Assembly (NCBI GenBank): GCA_013076295.1
Contig: RQOL01000905.1
Location: 62,001-126,000, forward strand
Length of the DNA: 64,000 nt
Direction of reading: 5' to 3'
Source: Sanderia malayensis
Taxonomy: Eukaryota > Cnidaria > Scyphozoa > Semaeostomeae > Pelagiidae
The notes below the pieces were generated by a model. That model worked only from the letters and a program-made list of their open reading frames with translations. It searched no databases and was not told where the DNA came from. The translations under genes were made by a program, and so were the position numbers. Below are positions 55,160 through 64,000 of this stretch, piece by piece (position 1 is the stretch's first letter; every line of letters begins with the position of its first letter).

Positions 55160-56427
55160 AGGGCTTATGCAGCCTAAAATTACATATAGTCTCTTTTGCT
55201 GAAAAGTATAGAATTCAACATGCTTATCAACATGCCGCAACCAGAATATAAAATATTTTGTAGTTTTTGAGTTATTCATTGTCAAAATAGGGAATTTGGA
55301 CAAATTCCGTTGAAGAAATTGACGTCAGAATGATGCACAATCCCAGACACCTTCGCGCACCACGGCTAACAAAAACAACAAACCGGCCAGACTGAAGAAC
55401 AACGTCAATATGCAACTTAAACTAGGGAAACAAACACTAATAAAGAGTATTAAAAAAGCATTTCATAGTCGAACATGTGTTGTCGGAGAACCCAACAGCG
55501 CGAGTTGGACCAACACTTAATTCATCTCTCTCCATAACTCTCGAAACTCTTCTAAAGACCTGGATTTGACCGTAACAACTGAAGACAAAACAGTACAATG
55601 AACAAAACTCATATGATTCCATAGAATTAATGTTTAACAGTTGCCAATAATTTATTAAATAATAAATGAACTAACCAATTATCAACATAAGTTTTATTTT
55701 CAAAACGGGCATCCAGCTCTTTCATTCAGAGATAGGCCTTCACAACCCGAACCTTTATCATCACTGCCGTACCCAGCTCTGGGTCTTCTTGCAAGAAGAG
55801 GTTCCCCTTCGTACAAATTTCGACTATACGAAGACTATTGAATAGTCTTCGTCTTCTTCGCTACACTCTCAAGAAGACTTCTTCCTTCGTTGTCAGAGGA
55901 ATTTGTTTTCACTAATATTTTCGCAATCCGACATTTTGAAAAGATTTTAGCCAGACACTGTTTCAACATGCCGGGTAGCTCTTCCTCAGAGAACAATAGT
56001 TGAAGAACAATAGCTCGGTTCATTCTGACGTCACATTTCACCAAAATCATGAAAATTTTATTTTTTTCAAAATTTGTCAAAATTTTTATGTTCTATTGAA
56101 AACAACAGAAATTGACTCATAATGTGAGGAAAATATCGCGCTTTTAGCCACAGGTGAGATAATTGAAATCGGCGTCGCCTAAGTCGAGTTATTAAAAACA
56201 CTGTGGCGCGCGGTCAATTTTTCCCATACTGACCCCTATAAAAAATGATTTGCGTGTCATCAAACTGACGTCACAGCTCTTCAACAGACCTGGGTTTCTT
56301 TGAGCTTGAAAAAAACATACTTATACTCGTCAGAAAACACTCAAAATAGGTTCATAGTGATACTCAGATCTTTTTCTTTCCATTTCCGTAAAAAAATCGA
56401 GATGTCATTTTAGGCTGCATAAGCCCT
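55160..56427. mobile_element. TTAA element, AGGGCTTATGCAGCC family
   Basis: A 1,268-bp element flanked by TTAA (55156-59 and 56428-31). Copy A shows the empty site GGATTAATCG at about 34376. Termini AGGGCTTATGCAGCCTAAAA are inverted at both ends; TTGACGTCAG (about 55318) and AACTGACGTCACAG (about 56265) are CRE-like palindromes at matching subterminal positions. No transposase frame. Confidence 0.9.
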
Positions 56428-57424
56428 TTAATCGAAAATGGAAAAACATCAACTACAAACATTTGCATCCTGGCAACGTTGGAAACAGTTCAACCATGTA
56501 GGGCAACGCCAAATACGGTTGAATAAAATAAAAGAAGACACCTCTGTTGTTTTGTGAAGGATTCTGTCACGGGGGGGGGGGGGGGCAGGTCGAATGATAA
56601 AGATGGATGAACATGAAGAAATTTCTATTATTGTGATTAGAGAACGGATACAAGCGAAAGGTTGCAATTGGAACAGCGACATGTTAGACATTTGATTATT
56701 GTTAAGTTTGAAACAAACAAGCACAGCGTTAAATGCCATACTTCGTAAGACTTCCAGACTTGTAATTAAACAAATCAAAAATGTCGAAAAGGCTGTCATC
56801 TAGCGTAACAATAGCAACGATATCAAATCGCAGCTAATCCATGATGTAATCGGTAAATTTAAAGAAAAGGGTCTTTTTCGGGGGATAAACATTAAAACTA
56901 CATGTAATCCAAAAAATGAACAGTACAGTATGATCGTTCATACATTTCATACACAAAACAAATCAATATCGTAAGTATAAACGTCGCAATTGAAATAATA
57001 ACATTAATATGCGATTAAATAATCATCATCTTAATAATATAAAAACTGGAATTGGGTCAGCGAAGTGAAATGTGCATAGGGATTTGGATACAAGCAGTAA
57101 AATTGGAGACACCGCAAAGCCTTGGGGAAAGGAAAAAGAACATGCATCTGGGAATGTCTCCCGGGGACGAAAACTTTACGTAAAATAGCAAGGAGGCAAA
57201 TGTCACAAAACAAAATGGAAAGGCCTAATTTGAAAAGCCCAGACATAATAAAAATTAAAAACATGAGGTAAAGAAATTTCCTAAACATACAGCTGGTTCT
57301 TGCAGTTGCCAAAAAACTGGTTGAAATATAGGAATGCAGATGAAATGTGGAAAACGCAAAGAAAATAAACATAGAACAAAATTCTTAAAAGAATATGGCG
57401 TGAAACAAAGAGGAGCAAACTCAC

Positions 57425-57460
57425 TGGTGTTTTGTGATGTTCTTTGAGAAGACGTTGCAT
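57425..57460 (-). CDS. Candidate first exon (copy B)
   Basis: ATG at 57460, 12 codons (MQRLLKEHHKTP), then a strong GTGAGT donor. The donor context is shared with 6409 and 35311. This is the only one of the three loci in which a short ATG-started frame runs directly into the donor. Product unknown. Confidence 0.25.
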
Positions 57461-57544
57461 TTGCTGAGAATGACTCACTGAAAATGTTGGTGCTCAAACA
57501 ACTTGCCGAGTCTATGAAAAATGAGAACTATAAGGATTTAGTGA

Positions 57545-59290
57545 GAACTTACCATATGAGTGGTTTAACATAGGCTAAGACAATTAATATCAAAGTCGGC
57601 AGAGGAATTTGAAATGGATGCGCTGCACACAGGGAAGGGCCCGTTGCCAGGCGATGCGTAGGTATCATGAGACTCTTTCTCGTGATACCTGAAAATTTCT
57701 GCAGTGACTCGCACAAAAGATTTTAGTTGTAGCCATTGAGGTAGGACATAATAAACACCAGAGTACAAACCATGCTCCTCGCGGTGAAACAGTTGGGACG
57801 CCATCTTGTTGGAGGCTCATTTGAAAATTTCACGTTCTGTACCCTTGAACGAAAATTGAACAAACATTACGTGAATATTACAATTGCTCAGACTCAAATA
57901 AAGATTGGAACCTTCGTAATATCATAGACTCAGATTTAACATATTAAAGCTCTATTGCTGGATTGAGTGTATTACTACTGTTTTCGGAAAGTAGAGTTGC
58001 ATTTTGCGGACCACACCCAAATACGATAACCTAGATACCAAACGACCCACCTTTAGCTGCCGTTGATAGGTGTTAGGCTCCCGATAAAAAAGGGCATAAC
58101 TTTTGAACTGTCTTCCACAATTGTTATTGCAGATTCGTACTCAGGAGGTTATTGCCCATCGATTGATACCTAATTTACCCTATTTGAGGGTGTACTGTAA
58201 AATGCAAACTGCCCGTACTTTTTATCGCCAAATTCTTAGGCTACTTGTTTTCAGGCAGCACTGCACTGCAAAATATGGTCTTCTAAAATAGTAGTAATTC
58301 ACCCGATCCACAAATAAAACTTTAATATATTGAATCGACAATGACTTTAGGAACATTTCAGTATTTATTTGATCTTCAGCAATAATAATATTCACGTATT
58401 TTACATTTGAATTGTAAGGCATCAGACCGTAAAATTCACCTGCGAGCCTCGAACAAAATGGCCGAAAAATGCTTCAACTTTGGAATCGATGCGTCAATAG
58501 GAGTGCGCACTCTAGTGTATCTTATATCCTACCTTACCTTTATGGTTCCAACTGATTCATGCCTATGTATTTTCCTTTGGGCCTGCTATCTGTTTTATAT
58601 GCTATGCTTTTCAACGAGGTCTTGCGATACCTTGATTGAACAAATTAGTTAAACAATGTTTTTTTTCCATTTATTCAAAGTAATGAGGAACATATATCTT
58701 TGGGTCGTTTTGTTTACAGTTTAGCTCGGCTAGAAGAAGGCATCTGTCGAAAAATTGTCTGAAAATATGACATGTAAAACATTTTTGATAATATTAGTTC
58801 CACACTGCACTTAGTTAGCTCATGAATATACCCTTGTACTTTTTATGTCCAGGACGTGAAATTGGCAAATTTTTTTGCCAAGAAGTAAGCTATTCAGTTT
58901 TGCCGGAGCTCAGTTTTAAGCTTGCAGGGTTTGACTTTGATATTAATTAATTTGTTTAAGAAACTACACGTACATTTTGCGACATGATAGCAGAGCGTTG
59001 TTGTTATTCTATTGAGAAAATGTTGCTTTTACTCATAGAAGAACAAGAGAAAGTAAAGTAGTTTAGAAGCTGAAGTTGAAACGTAATGAAGAACTTGTCT
59101 AGCTGACACAAAAACCTCCTAAAAAATGCAGAAAAATCATGAGAAATATCCAACAGAAATTAATGCACGCAGGTTGCAGATCCCGATCGAAGAGATATCG
59201 ACAAGATCAGACACGGAGGAAGAAACTAAAATTACACATTCAAGAATTCCAAAACGTTTTTAATGCATTGGAAAGTGCAACGGATGGACC
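57545..59290. other. Non-coding; nothing recognised
   Basis: The end of copy B (to about 58652) and flank of the gypsy element. Short frames at 58103-58652 and 59139-59333 lack support. A block TTTTATATGCTATGCTTTTC at about 58591 matches copy A at about 36884. Confidence 0.45.
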
Positions 59291-59293
59291 TAT

Positions 59294-59607
59294 TGTCACG
59301 TGTATAAAGCACGTGACTGTTCATTCATTCTAGTTATATGTTGCGTGATTTTCTTCTATTTAATTATACTCTGTTTCCCTGTCAATAATCCGTTTGTATC
59401 TCTCGTCATGTACAGTTTATGTTCTTATCTTAGCTTGTGCATTGTCTCAGTGTTCCGGTAACGACAGACACTAGCCAGAACTCCGTCAATGTATAGTCTT
59501 TGTATGTGTGTAAAATAGTTAGATATATGTGTGATTCTGAATTAGTAAGACCTCGCTGAAGAACGTCTCTATCTGTGTCATACTACTGTGCCACCGTACA
59601 CGTTACA
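59294..59607 (+). repeat. 5' LTR of the second gypsy element
   Basis: About 314 bp, TGTCACGTGTATAAAGC... to ...CACGTTACA, directly followed by the primer site. The left end is the best TG start but cannot be confirmed without the 3' LTR. Confidence 0.6.
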
Positions 59608-59610
59608 AAT

Positions 59611-59623
59611 TGGTGACAGGAGT
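59611..59623 (+). promoter_or_regulatory. Probable tRNA primer-binding site
   Basis: TGGTGACAGGAGT, 3 bp after the LTR. TGG pairs with the CCA end of a tRNA; the tRNA species was not identified. Confidence 0.5.
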
Positions 59624-59637
59624 AAACTGGCTTGATT

Positions 59638-60162
59638 ATGGCAAACGTTCTTCCCGAGCGTTTTAGTGAGGGAAATTTTAGTGGATGGTTGAAGCATTTC
59701 ACACGATGTGCACAAGCTAATGGTTGGGACACAGATGCCAAACGGTTTGCTAAATTGCCGGCATTTCTACAAGGCCCTGCAGCCACGTATTTTGAATCGT
59801 TGGGGGAGGATGAAAAAAACACGTACTCTCATTTAACGACAAGTCTTTTGCGCTGTTTTTCGCCACCAGTTGATCGTGAGCGTCACTATCGCGTATTCGA
59901 GGATTCAACTCTGCGGGCATCTGAAGACCCGATGTTGTTTTTATGGCGATTAAAGGCCTGCCTAAAAGATGCTGAGCCTGATCTAAGGAACGCAGCTTTC
60001 GATGCTTTGCTGAAGCGTCAATTTATGAAAGGCCTGCCTAACGGCATGAAAATGAAACTTTTGGAATCTAATCCAATACAGCAGTTGGACGAAATGGGGT
60101 CTTTTGCCCAGAGGCATCGCGCAATTCAAGCTTTGCCTTCAAAGCTTGAAGGCAAAGCTTGA
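59638..60162 (+). CDS. gag: Gypsy Gag (capsid part)
   Basis: About 174 codons from the ATG at 59638, 31 bp after the LTR. It shows the retrotransposon-Gag layout: FSGWLKHFTRCAQANGW, then the FLQGPAATYFESL helix, LLRCFSPP, and the LFLWRLKACLKDAEP / LLKRQFMKGLP segment. It is truncated by a stop created at a perfect hairpin (60121-60167); the nucleocapsid continues in an overlapping frame. Capsid forms the element's particle. Confidence 0.85.
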   Translation: MANVLPERFSEGNFSGWLKHFTRCAQANGWDTDAKRFAKLPAFLQGPAATYFESLGEDEKNTYSHLTTSLLRCFSPPVDRERHYRVFEDSTLRASEDPMLFLWRLKACLKDAEPDLRNAAFDALLKRQFMKGLPNGMKMKLLESNPIQQLDEMGSFAQRHRAIQALPSKLEGKA

Positions 60163-60167
60163 ATTGC
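60121..60167. repeat. Perfect 21-bp hairpin at the Gag frame break
   Basis: Arms GCAATTCAAGCTTTGCCTTC+A and exact complement, with a 5-bp spacer (AAGCT). Followed by two tandem copies of AATTCGAACTACGCAACATG-like sequence (about 60171 and 60200). The capsid frame stops inside the right arm. Confidence 0.85.
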
Positions 60168-60169
60168 GA

Positions 60170-60629
60170 TTCGAATTACGCAACATGTGCAACAAGCAAT
60201 TCGAACTACGCAACATGTGCTTCCGGCCTCGATGAATCTTCCGCTGCTGAGTCTCCAACTGTGATTGGCCAACTACAACAACAGCAAGAACAACATCAAC
60301 AACAAATGACGAAAATGGTTGATTTGTTGGCACAACTGACCGCCCGTCAAACCGATCTTGTGGCAGCAATTGCCCCTACCTCACCGCCGCCACCACCGAC
60401 AAAACGCCGCATTCGTTGCTTTCGTTGTCAGCAGGAAGGCCACTTTGCGCGGAATTGCCGTCAAGACCATCAGCCCACTACGAATACGATGCGCTGCTCA
60501 GCTTGTTCTGGCTGGGGACACACAGCAGCTGTATGCGCCAACAACCAACGCCGTACAACGCCTCCGTATCCTGTAATAGCCGATGACCGTAAGTCTGTAG
60601 CTTTAAACTACCAAGGGGTGCCTCGCTAA
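60170..60629 (+). CDS. gag: Gypsy nucleocapsid with two zinc knuckles
   Basis: Gln-rich segment (QLQQQQEQHQQQMTK), then CFRCQQEGHFARNC (60417-60458) and CSACSGWGHTAAVC (60495-60536), both CX2CX4HX4C RNA-binding knuckles. The next frame starts one base upstream of this stop, suggesting the original polyprotein used a frameshift or this copy has one. Confidence 0.85.
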
Positions 60630-60916
60630 TGGGTTGGAGCGATCAGCACCCCTCAGTATTTTCAGTTGGAGATGCTTCTGTTTCCCCTTCCGCTGCGAAG
60701 TCTAAAGGCCTTCGCCAACCCTTGTTATTTTGTGAAGTTTCGGGCGTTCTAGTACCTGCTCTCATTGACACCGGGTCAATGAAATCCATCATCAGTTTTA
60801 CTGTTTTCCAGCAAATTGCTGCGGGCTGCAAACAGCGCAACCAGCCATGCCCGCCGCTTAGAAGCACCTCCAACAAATGTATATCGATCACAGGCCAACC
60901 TTTAAATTCGCTAGGT
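60629..60916 (+). CDS. pol: Gypsy protease, first part, cut by the LINE
   Basis: Carries the intact Asp-Thr-Gly active-site triplet (60767-60775) in the context LVPALIDTGSMKSII. Coding is lost at 60917 where the LINE begins; the remaining part is at 63740-64000. Confidence 0.82.
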
Positions 60917-61156
60917 TTGTTTTGTTTGTTTGTCATCTTATTTTAATTCGATAGCTCTAATAGCTTTACAGAAAAACTAATCTAAATCGAATATTTAACT
61001 ACCATAATTTATTACGAATGAGGAGACAAATTAACCGCATACAATACAAGCGGGGATGACTACATACAATCCTCATTTATGTTGAATGACTACATACAAT
61101 CCTCATTCAAGTTAACTACTTAACTACCATAATTTATTACGAAATGAGGAGACAAT

Positions 61157-62221
61157 TTAACCGCATACAATACAAGCATGGCATTTACAAGCTGGCCCGT
61201 TCCACTGTTTTATTTGTCTTTTGAAAGTTTGGACATTTTCAGCCATTTTAAGTTCCTTTGGCAAAGCATTCCAGATTTGTGGTCCCAATGACAAGAGACT
61301 TTTCGAGCCAAATGTTACTTGGTTTGGTCTATAATGAATCGATTCTTTTGGATTCCTTGCTGACCTTGCTGTTTGTTTTAGTTTAAAAATGTTTTGTATA
61401 AAAGGGGGATTCAGCTTTGCGACAGTTTTATAAATTTCAATACAAAGAGTTCTGAGACGGCTGATCCTCATTGTGCTTTTTCCTGCTTTTGAAAGTAAGG
61501 TGTCATACGAGCTTGTAGTATCGTTAAAAAGAAATTTGAGAGCTCTTTCTTGGATCTTCTCAATTTTTTCAACAGATTTCGCAGAGGAAAAATGCCATAC
61601 TAAAGGGCAGTAATTAAAGTTCGAACATACAAAACTTTGGACCAATATCTTTTTGGCATCAAAACCCATGTAACCCTGAAGTCTTTTTAATGCATTTAGT
61701 TGTGCAGCGGCTTTTCTGCACAGATCGGAAATATGTTCATCAAAAGTTAGGTTGTGATCAATTTTTACCCCCAATAGTTTTACTATGTTTTCAGATTTTT
61801 TCTGCTTCCCATGTATGGTTATTGTTTTTCCAGTTGTGTCGTTCTTGCTTTTGTTAACAAGTAGGGCATGAAATTTATCTGGGTTCGCAATCATTTGGTT
61901 CCTTTCCAACCAGTCGATTGCGACATTTGATTCTTGTTCTAAGATTCTAATCAGATTTGGGAAGGAGTTTGAAAAAGCTGTCAAAGTGTTGTCATCTGCG
62001 TAATTATGCAGAGTTGCTTTCTTTATATAGAGAAAAATGTCATTAATATATATGTTAAATAAAATGGGACCAAGAACAGACCCCTGTGGTACCCCGGAGA
62101 TCACAAGTTGGGAAGTGCTGTAGGTGTTATTGATTCGCACCGGTTGTTGTCTTCGTTTCAGGTAGGAATAAATATAAACAAGCGCATCCTCATGAAAAAC
62201 CATAGGCAGACAATTTCGCAA
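61157..62221 (-). pseudogene. LINE ORF2: reverse transcriptase palm and C-terminus
   Basis: VISGVPQGSVLGPILFNIYIND and NYADDNTL (catalytic DD) followed by the RT thumb (LLGVKIDHNLTFDEHI) and the usual C-terminal LQGYMGFDAKKILVQSFVCSNF region, typical of Jockey/CR1-like ORF2. It overlaps the preceding frame because of one extra T in a T-run at about 62200. Confidence 0.85.
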
Positions 62222-62948
62222 TCAGGAGATCATGCGGGATACAGTCGAAAGCCTTTGAAAGGTCCATAAGAATGGCCCCTACGACATTATCTTTATCAAG
62301 ATTACGTCTCAATTCTTCAATCATTCGTATTAAGACATGTTGTGTGTTGTACTGATGTCTGTACGCCGCTATGAACTGTGAAAGACAATGGTCAAGGTGA
62401 GGAGTGAGCTGCTCTTTGATTATTTTTTCATAGATTTTGGAAAAAGCGTTTAAGACGCTGACAGGTCGAAAGTTTTTCTCTGTGGTACGAACTGGCTCAC
62501 CCTTGTCTAAGGGGGTAACAGCAGCTCGCTTCCCCTTGTCTGGAAATTGACATTTCTTAAAACTATTATTTATTGCATTTGTTAGCGGTACCGCAAGTTC
62601 TCGAGAAGCTAAAAGCACTAGCTTAGGCGGAATTTGATCTTCCCCTGTTGACTTTTTGCTATCTACCTTTTTTAAAAACTTCATGACTTCATTCGATTCA
62701 ACCGCACGAAATGAAAAGGTTGGAAAATTGTTTTTTGGATTTTGGATTATAGCTAAGATACTAGGATGGTTTGCATATTTTTCAAGAATCAATCTCACAA
62801 TGTCTCTATCACTGGTTTGTTCATATATGTCAGCTAAGCTTTGTGGTTTTTTCCCACTTGATTTTTCGACTATATTAATGTAATGTTCGTTAAAAGTCTC
62901 AGCAAGCTCACGATCATCAGTAATGATCTTCTCGTCCTTTACAAGCAA
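62190..62948 (-). pseudogene. LINE ORF2: reverse transcriptase fingers and first palm motif
   Basis: Contains KKSTGEDQIPPKLV, NFRPVSVLNAFSKIYEK, FIAAYRHQYNTQHVLIRM and LMDLSKAFDCIPHDLLIAKL (first catalytic Asp), in the canonical order of LINE RT. Continuous with the flanking frames apart from single-base shifts. Confidence 0.85.
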
Positions 62949-63436
62949 AATGTCGTTCCCTGATAAACCCCTTTATTTGTCAGGAATGGTTTCACTAGAT
63001 TCCAGAAATCTTTATTTGTCATTAACCCATTTTCCGTCACCTTGTTGAAATGAGATTTGATCGCCTTTTTTCTGAGAGAGACGCATTTATTCCTCTGCTT
63101 TTTGAAATTAAGCTCGTTTTCTCTGGAGGGGTTTTTCTTGAATTTTTTCTGTAGGCGAGATCTGTTATATATTTCTTTTCTCCATGTTTTATTCATAAAG
63201 GGTGCGTCGTTTCCCCTCACAGTTTTGGTTCGCAGGGGGGCATGCTTATCTATGATTTTGTGAAACTTATTTTCTAAATCCTCATAGCAAAAGTTTGGAT
63301 CGTCTGAGAAACATACGAGGCTAGCATTTTTTACATCAGATAGAAAATTTTCAGTAGAGAACTTTTTGTAACTTCTATAAGTAATCTTCTTGGGCTTGAG
63401 TCGGGGAATGCAAGACTTCATACATGTTGTGACCAT
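62939..63436 (-). pseudogene. LINE ORF2: linker between endonuclease and RT
   Basis: A basic segment (FMNKTWRKEIYNRSRLQKKFKKNPS, shown here only in part, and FNKVTENGLMTNKDFWNLVK) that in this LINE class links endonuclease and RT. Frameshifts at both ends. Confidence 0.75.
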
Positions 63437-63450
63437 AAGATGACAGTCAC

Positions 63451-63723
63451 TTAAACCGGTTTCAAAAGCAGATGTTTTTGAAAGTTCCGTTTACGATTTG
63501 TAAGAATCACGTCTATGGAAGAACTATGATTACTTGTAAAGCAGGTTTTACCCCTCACTAAGTTTTCAAGATCAAAAACGTCGCAGAACTCTTTGAGGTT
63601 CTCGAAACCAGGGTGCCAACGATTTTGCCAGTCTATATTTATGTCACCATAAATGATAACATTTTCGTACTTATCTAAAGCTTTATTCACGCAAGATGAT
63701 AACTCTTGGAAGAATGCTGTCAT
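63451..63723 (-). pseudogene. LINE ORF2: C-terminal part of APE-type endonuclease
   Basis: IIYGDINIDWQN and SSSIDVILTN are the GDFN-like and SxIDxI-like motifs of apurinic-type endonucleases. The N-terminal half is missing: the element is 5'-truncated at 63735. Confidence 0.8.
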
Positions 63724-63739
63724 GTTTGATGATGCAGGT

Positions 63740-64000
63740 TCTGTAGTTATTTCTATTAACTTTCCGGATAGTTGTTTGTCGTATTCTGGGGAATTTATGG
63801 TTTGCGATAATGTGCTTCAACCTCTCCAATGCGTGTTGGGGTGGGATTTTCTCACCTCTAATTTGTTGCAATTGGCCACCCTAGGTAATTCTAATTGTTT
63901 GGTTGGATCTCATGGCAGTACTCCGTTAATTCCTTTGTCTGATTCTGCACGCCAACCGCCTCCTGGGTTTTCTGCATCTGCCAGTCCGCCCCCAGGGAAG
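63740..64000 (+). CDS. pol: Gypsy protease, second part and linker (partial at window edge)
   Basis: In phase with 60629-60916 across the LINE. It includes CVLGWDFLTSNLL, the second loop of retropepsins, and a proline-rich linker (RQPPPGF) like the one at 38860-38885 in the older gypsy copy. The reading frame runs open to the window end. Confidence 0.75.

Larger units (their letters stand above)
54790..57500 (-). other. Minus-strand module related to the 1.8-6.9 kb locus (copy B)
   Basis: Counterpart of 34010-35345, interrupted by the TTAA element 55160-56427. It includes diverged 103-bp-type units (56930-57060) and a G-run of about 14 bases (56571-56585). The promoter-like region seen in copy A is absent. 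Confidence 0.4.
42349..58652 (+). other. Segmental duplication, copy B
   Basis: Direct counterpart of copy A (12110-36942). Private features are a palindromic insertion (42998-43464), a 2.25-kb insertion (44021-46268), a hammerhead-bearing insertion (49391-49571), a TTAA element (55160-56427) and a solo LTR where copy A has the whole BEL element. Confidence 0.9.
60917..63735 (-). mobile_element. Non-LTR retrotransposon (CR1/L2/Jockey type), 5'-truncated
   Basis: Antisense insertion in the gypsy protease frame, with a short AGGT direct repeat at both junctions (60913-16 and 63736-39). It keeps the end of the APE-type endonuclease, the complete reverse transcriptase and a 3' UTR of about 240 bp that ends in a CAAA-type tail (GACAAACAAACAAAACAA on the minus strand). 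Frameshifts make it inactive. A ~55-bp block in the 3' UTR (starting AACTACCATAATTTATTACG) is present twice (60998 and 61125). Confidence 0.88.
59294..64000 (+). mobile_element. Second Ty3/gypsy element, running off the window, split by a LINE
   Basis: 5' LTR, primer site, Gag, nucleocapsid and protease are in order. An antisense LINE (60917-63735) interrupts the protease frame, which resumes at 63740 in phase. Reverse transcriptase and the rest lie beyond 64000. It is better preserved than the element at 38020-41986, to which it is related. Confidence 0.85.

Overview
The window looks like nuclear DNA of a marine invertebrate, most probably an anthozoan cnidarian (coral or sea anemone). The reasons are AT-rich sequence with intron-like and repeat-rich spacing, a two-trefoil haemolytic-lectin-like gene of the kind known from sea cucumbers and corals, and a dense mix of BEL/Pao, Ty3/gypsy, CR1/L2/Jockey-type LINE, hAT, Harbinger, Mutator-like and TTAA-specific elements. 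There are no bacterial features. The species assignment is inference; no mitochondrial or rRNA marker is present.

Layout: 1-6.9 kb holds a 103-bp tandem repeat array (2.3-5.9 kb) that appears to lie inside an intron of an unidentified minus-strand gene whose TATA box and first exon are at 6.85-6.41 kb. 7.4-10.6 kb is a dead Mutator-like transposase split by a TTAA element. 11.2-12.1 kb holds a MITE and hAT transposase debris.

The backbone is a direct segmental duplication. Copy A (about 12.1-36.9 kb) and copy B (about 42.35-58.65 kb) each carry one intact, apparently single-coding-exon gene for a secreted lectin/pore-forming-type protein of 465 residues (19402-20799 and 51159-52556). Copy A also holds a nearly complete but broken BEL/Pao retrotransposon (21708-33119). 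Copy B has a solo LTR at the identical site with the same 5-bp target duplication, so the retroelement was there before the duplication. Later insertions differ between the copies, and each copy shows the empty site of the other. This gives unusually clean boundaries for several mobile elements.

Between the copies (38.0-42.0 kb) lies a decayed Ty3/gypsy element. After copy B, a second, better preserved gypsy element starts at 59294 and runs off the window; its protease frame is split by an antisense LINE (60917-63735).

The most interesting signals are these. (1) The two lectin genes have identical residues 1-300, while all 12 amino-acid differences (15 replacement against 2 silent changes) fall in the C-terminal pore-forming-type region. 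(2) At least four sequence-unrelated element families share TTAA-AGKGC termini and three of them share a similar subterminal layout. (3) A 181-bp insertion unique to copy B carries a recognisable but mutated hammerhead ribozyme. (4) A perfect 169-bp inverted repeat is inserted with a 12-bp target duplication. All base and residue counts were made by eye.
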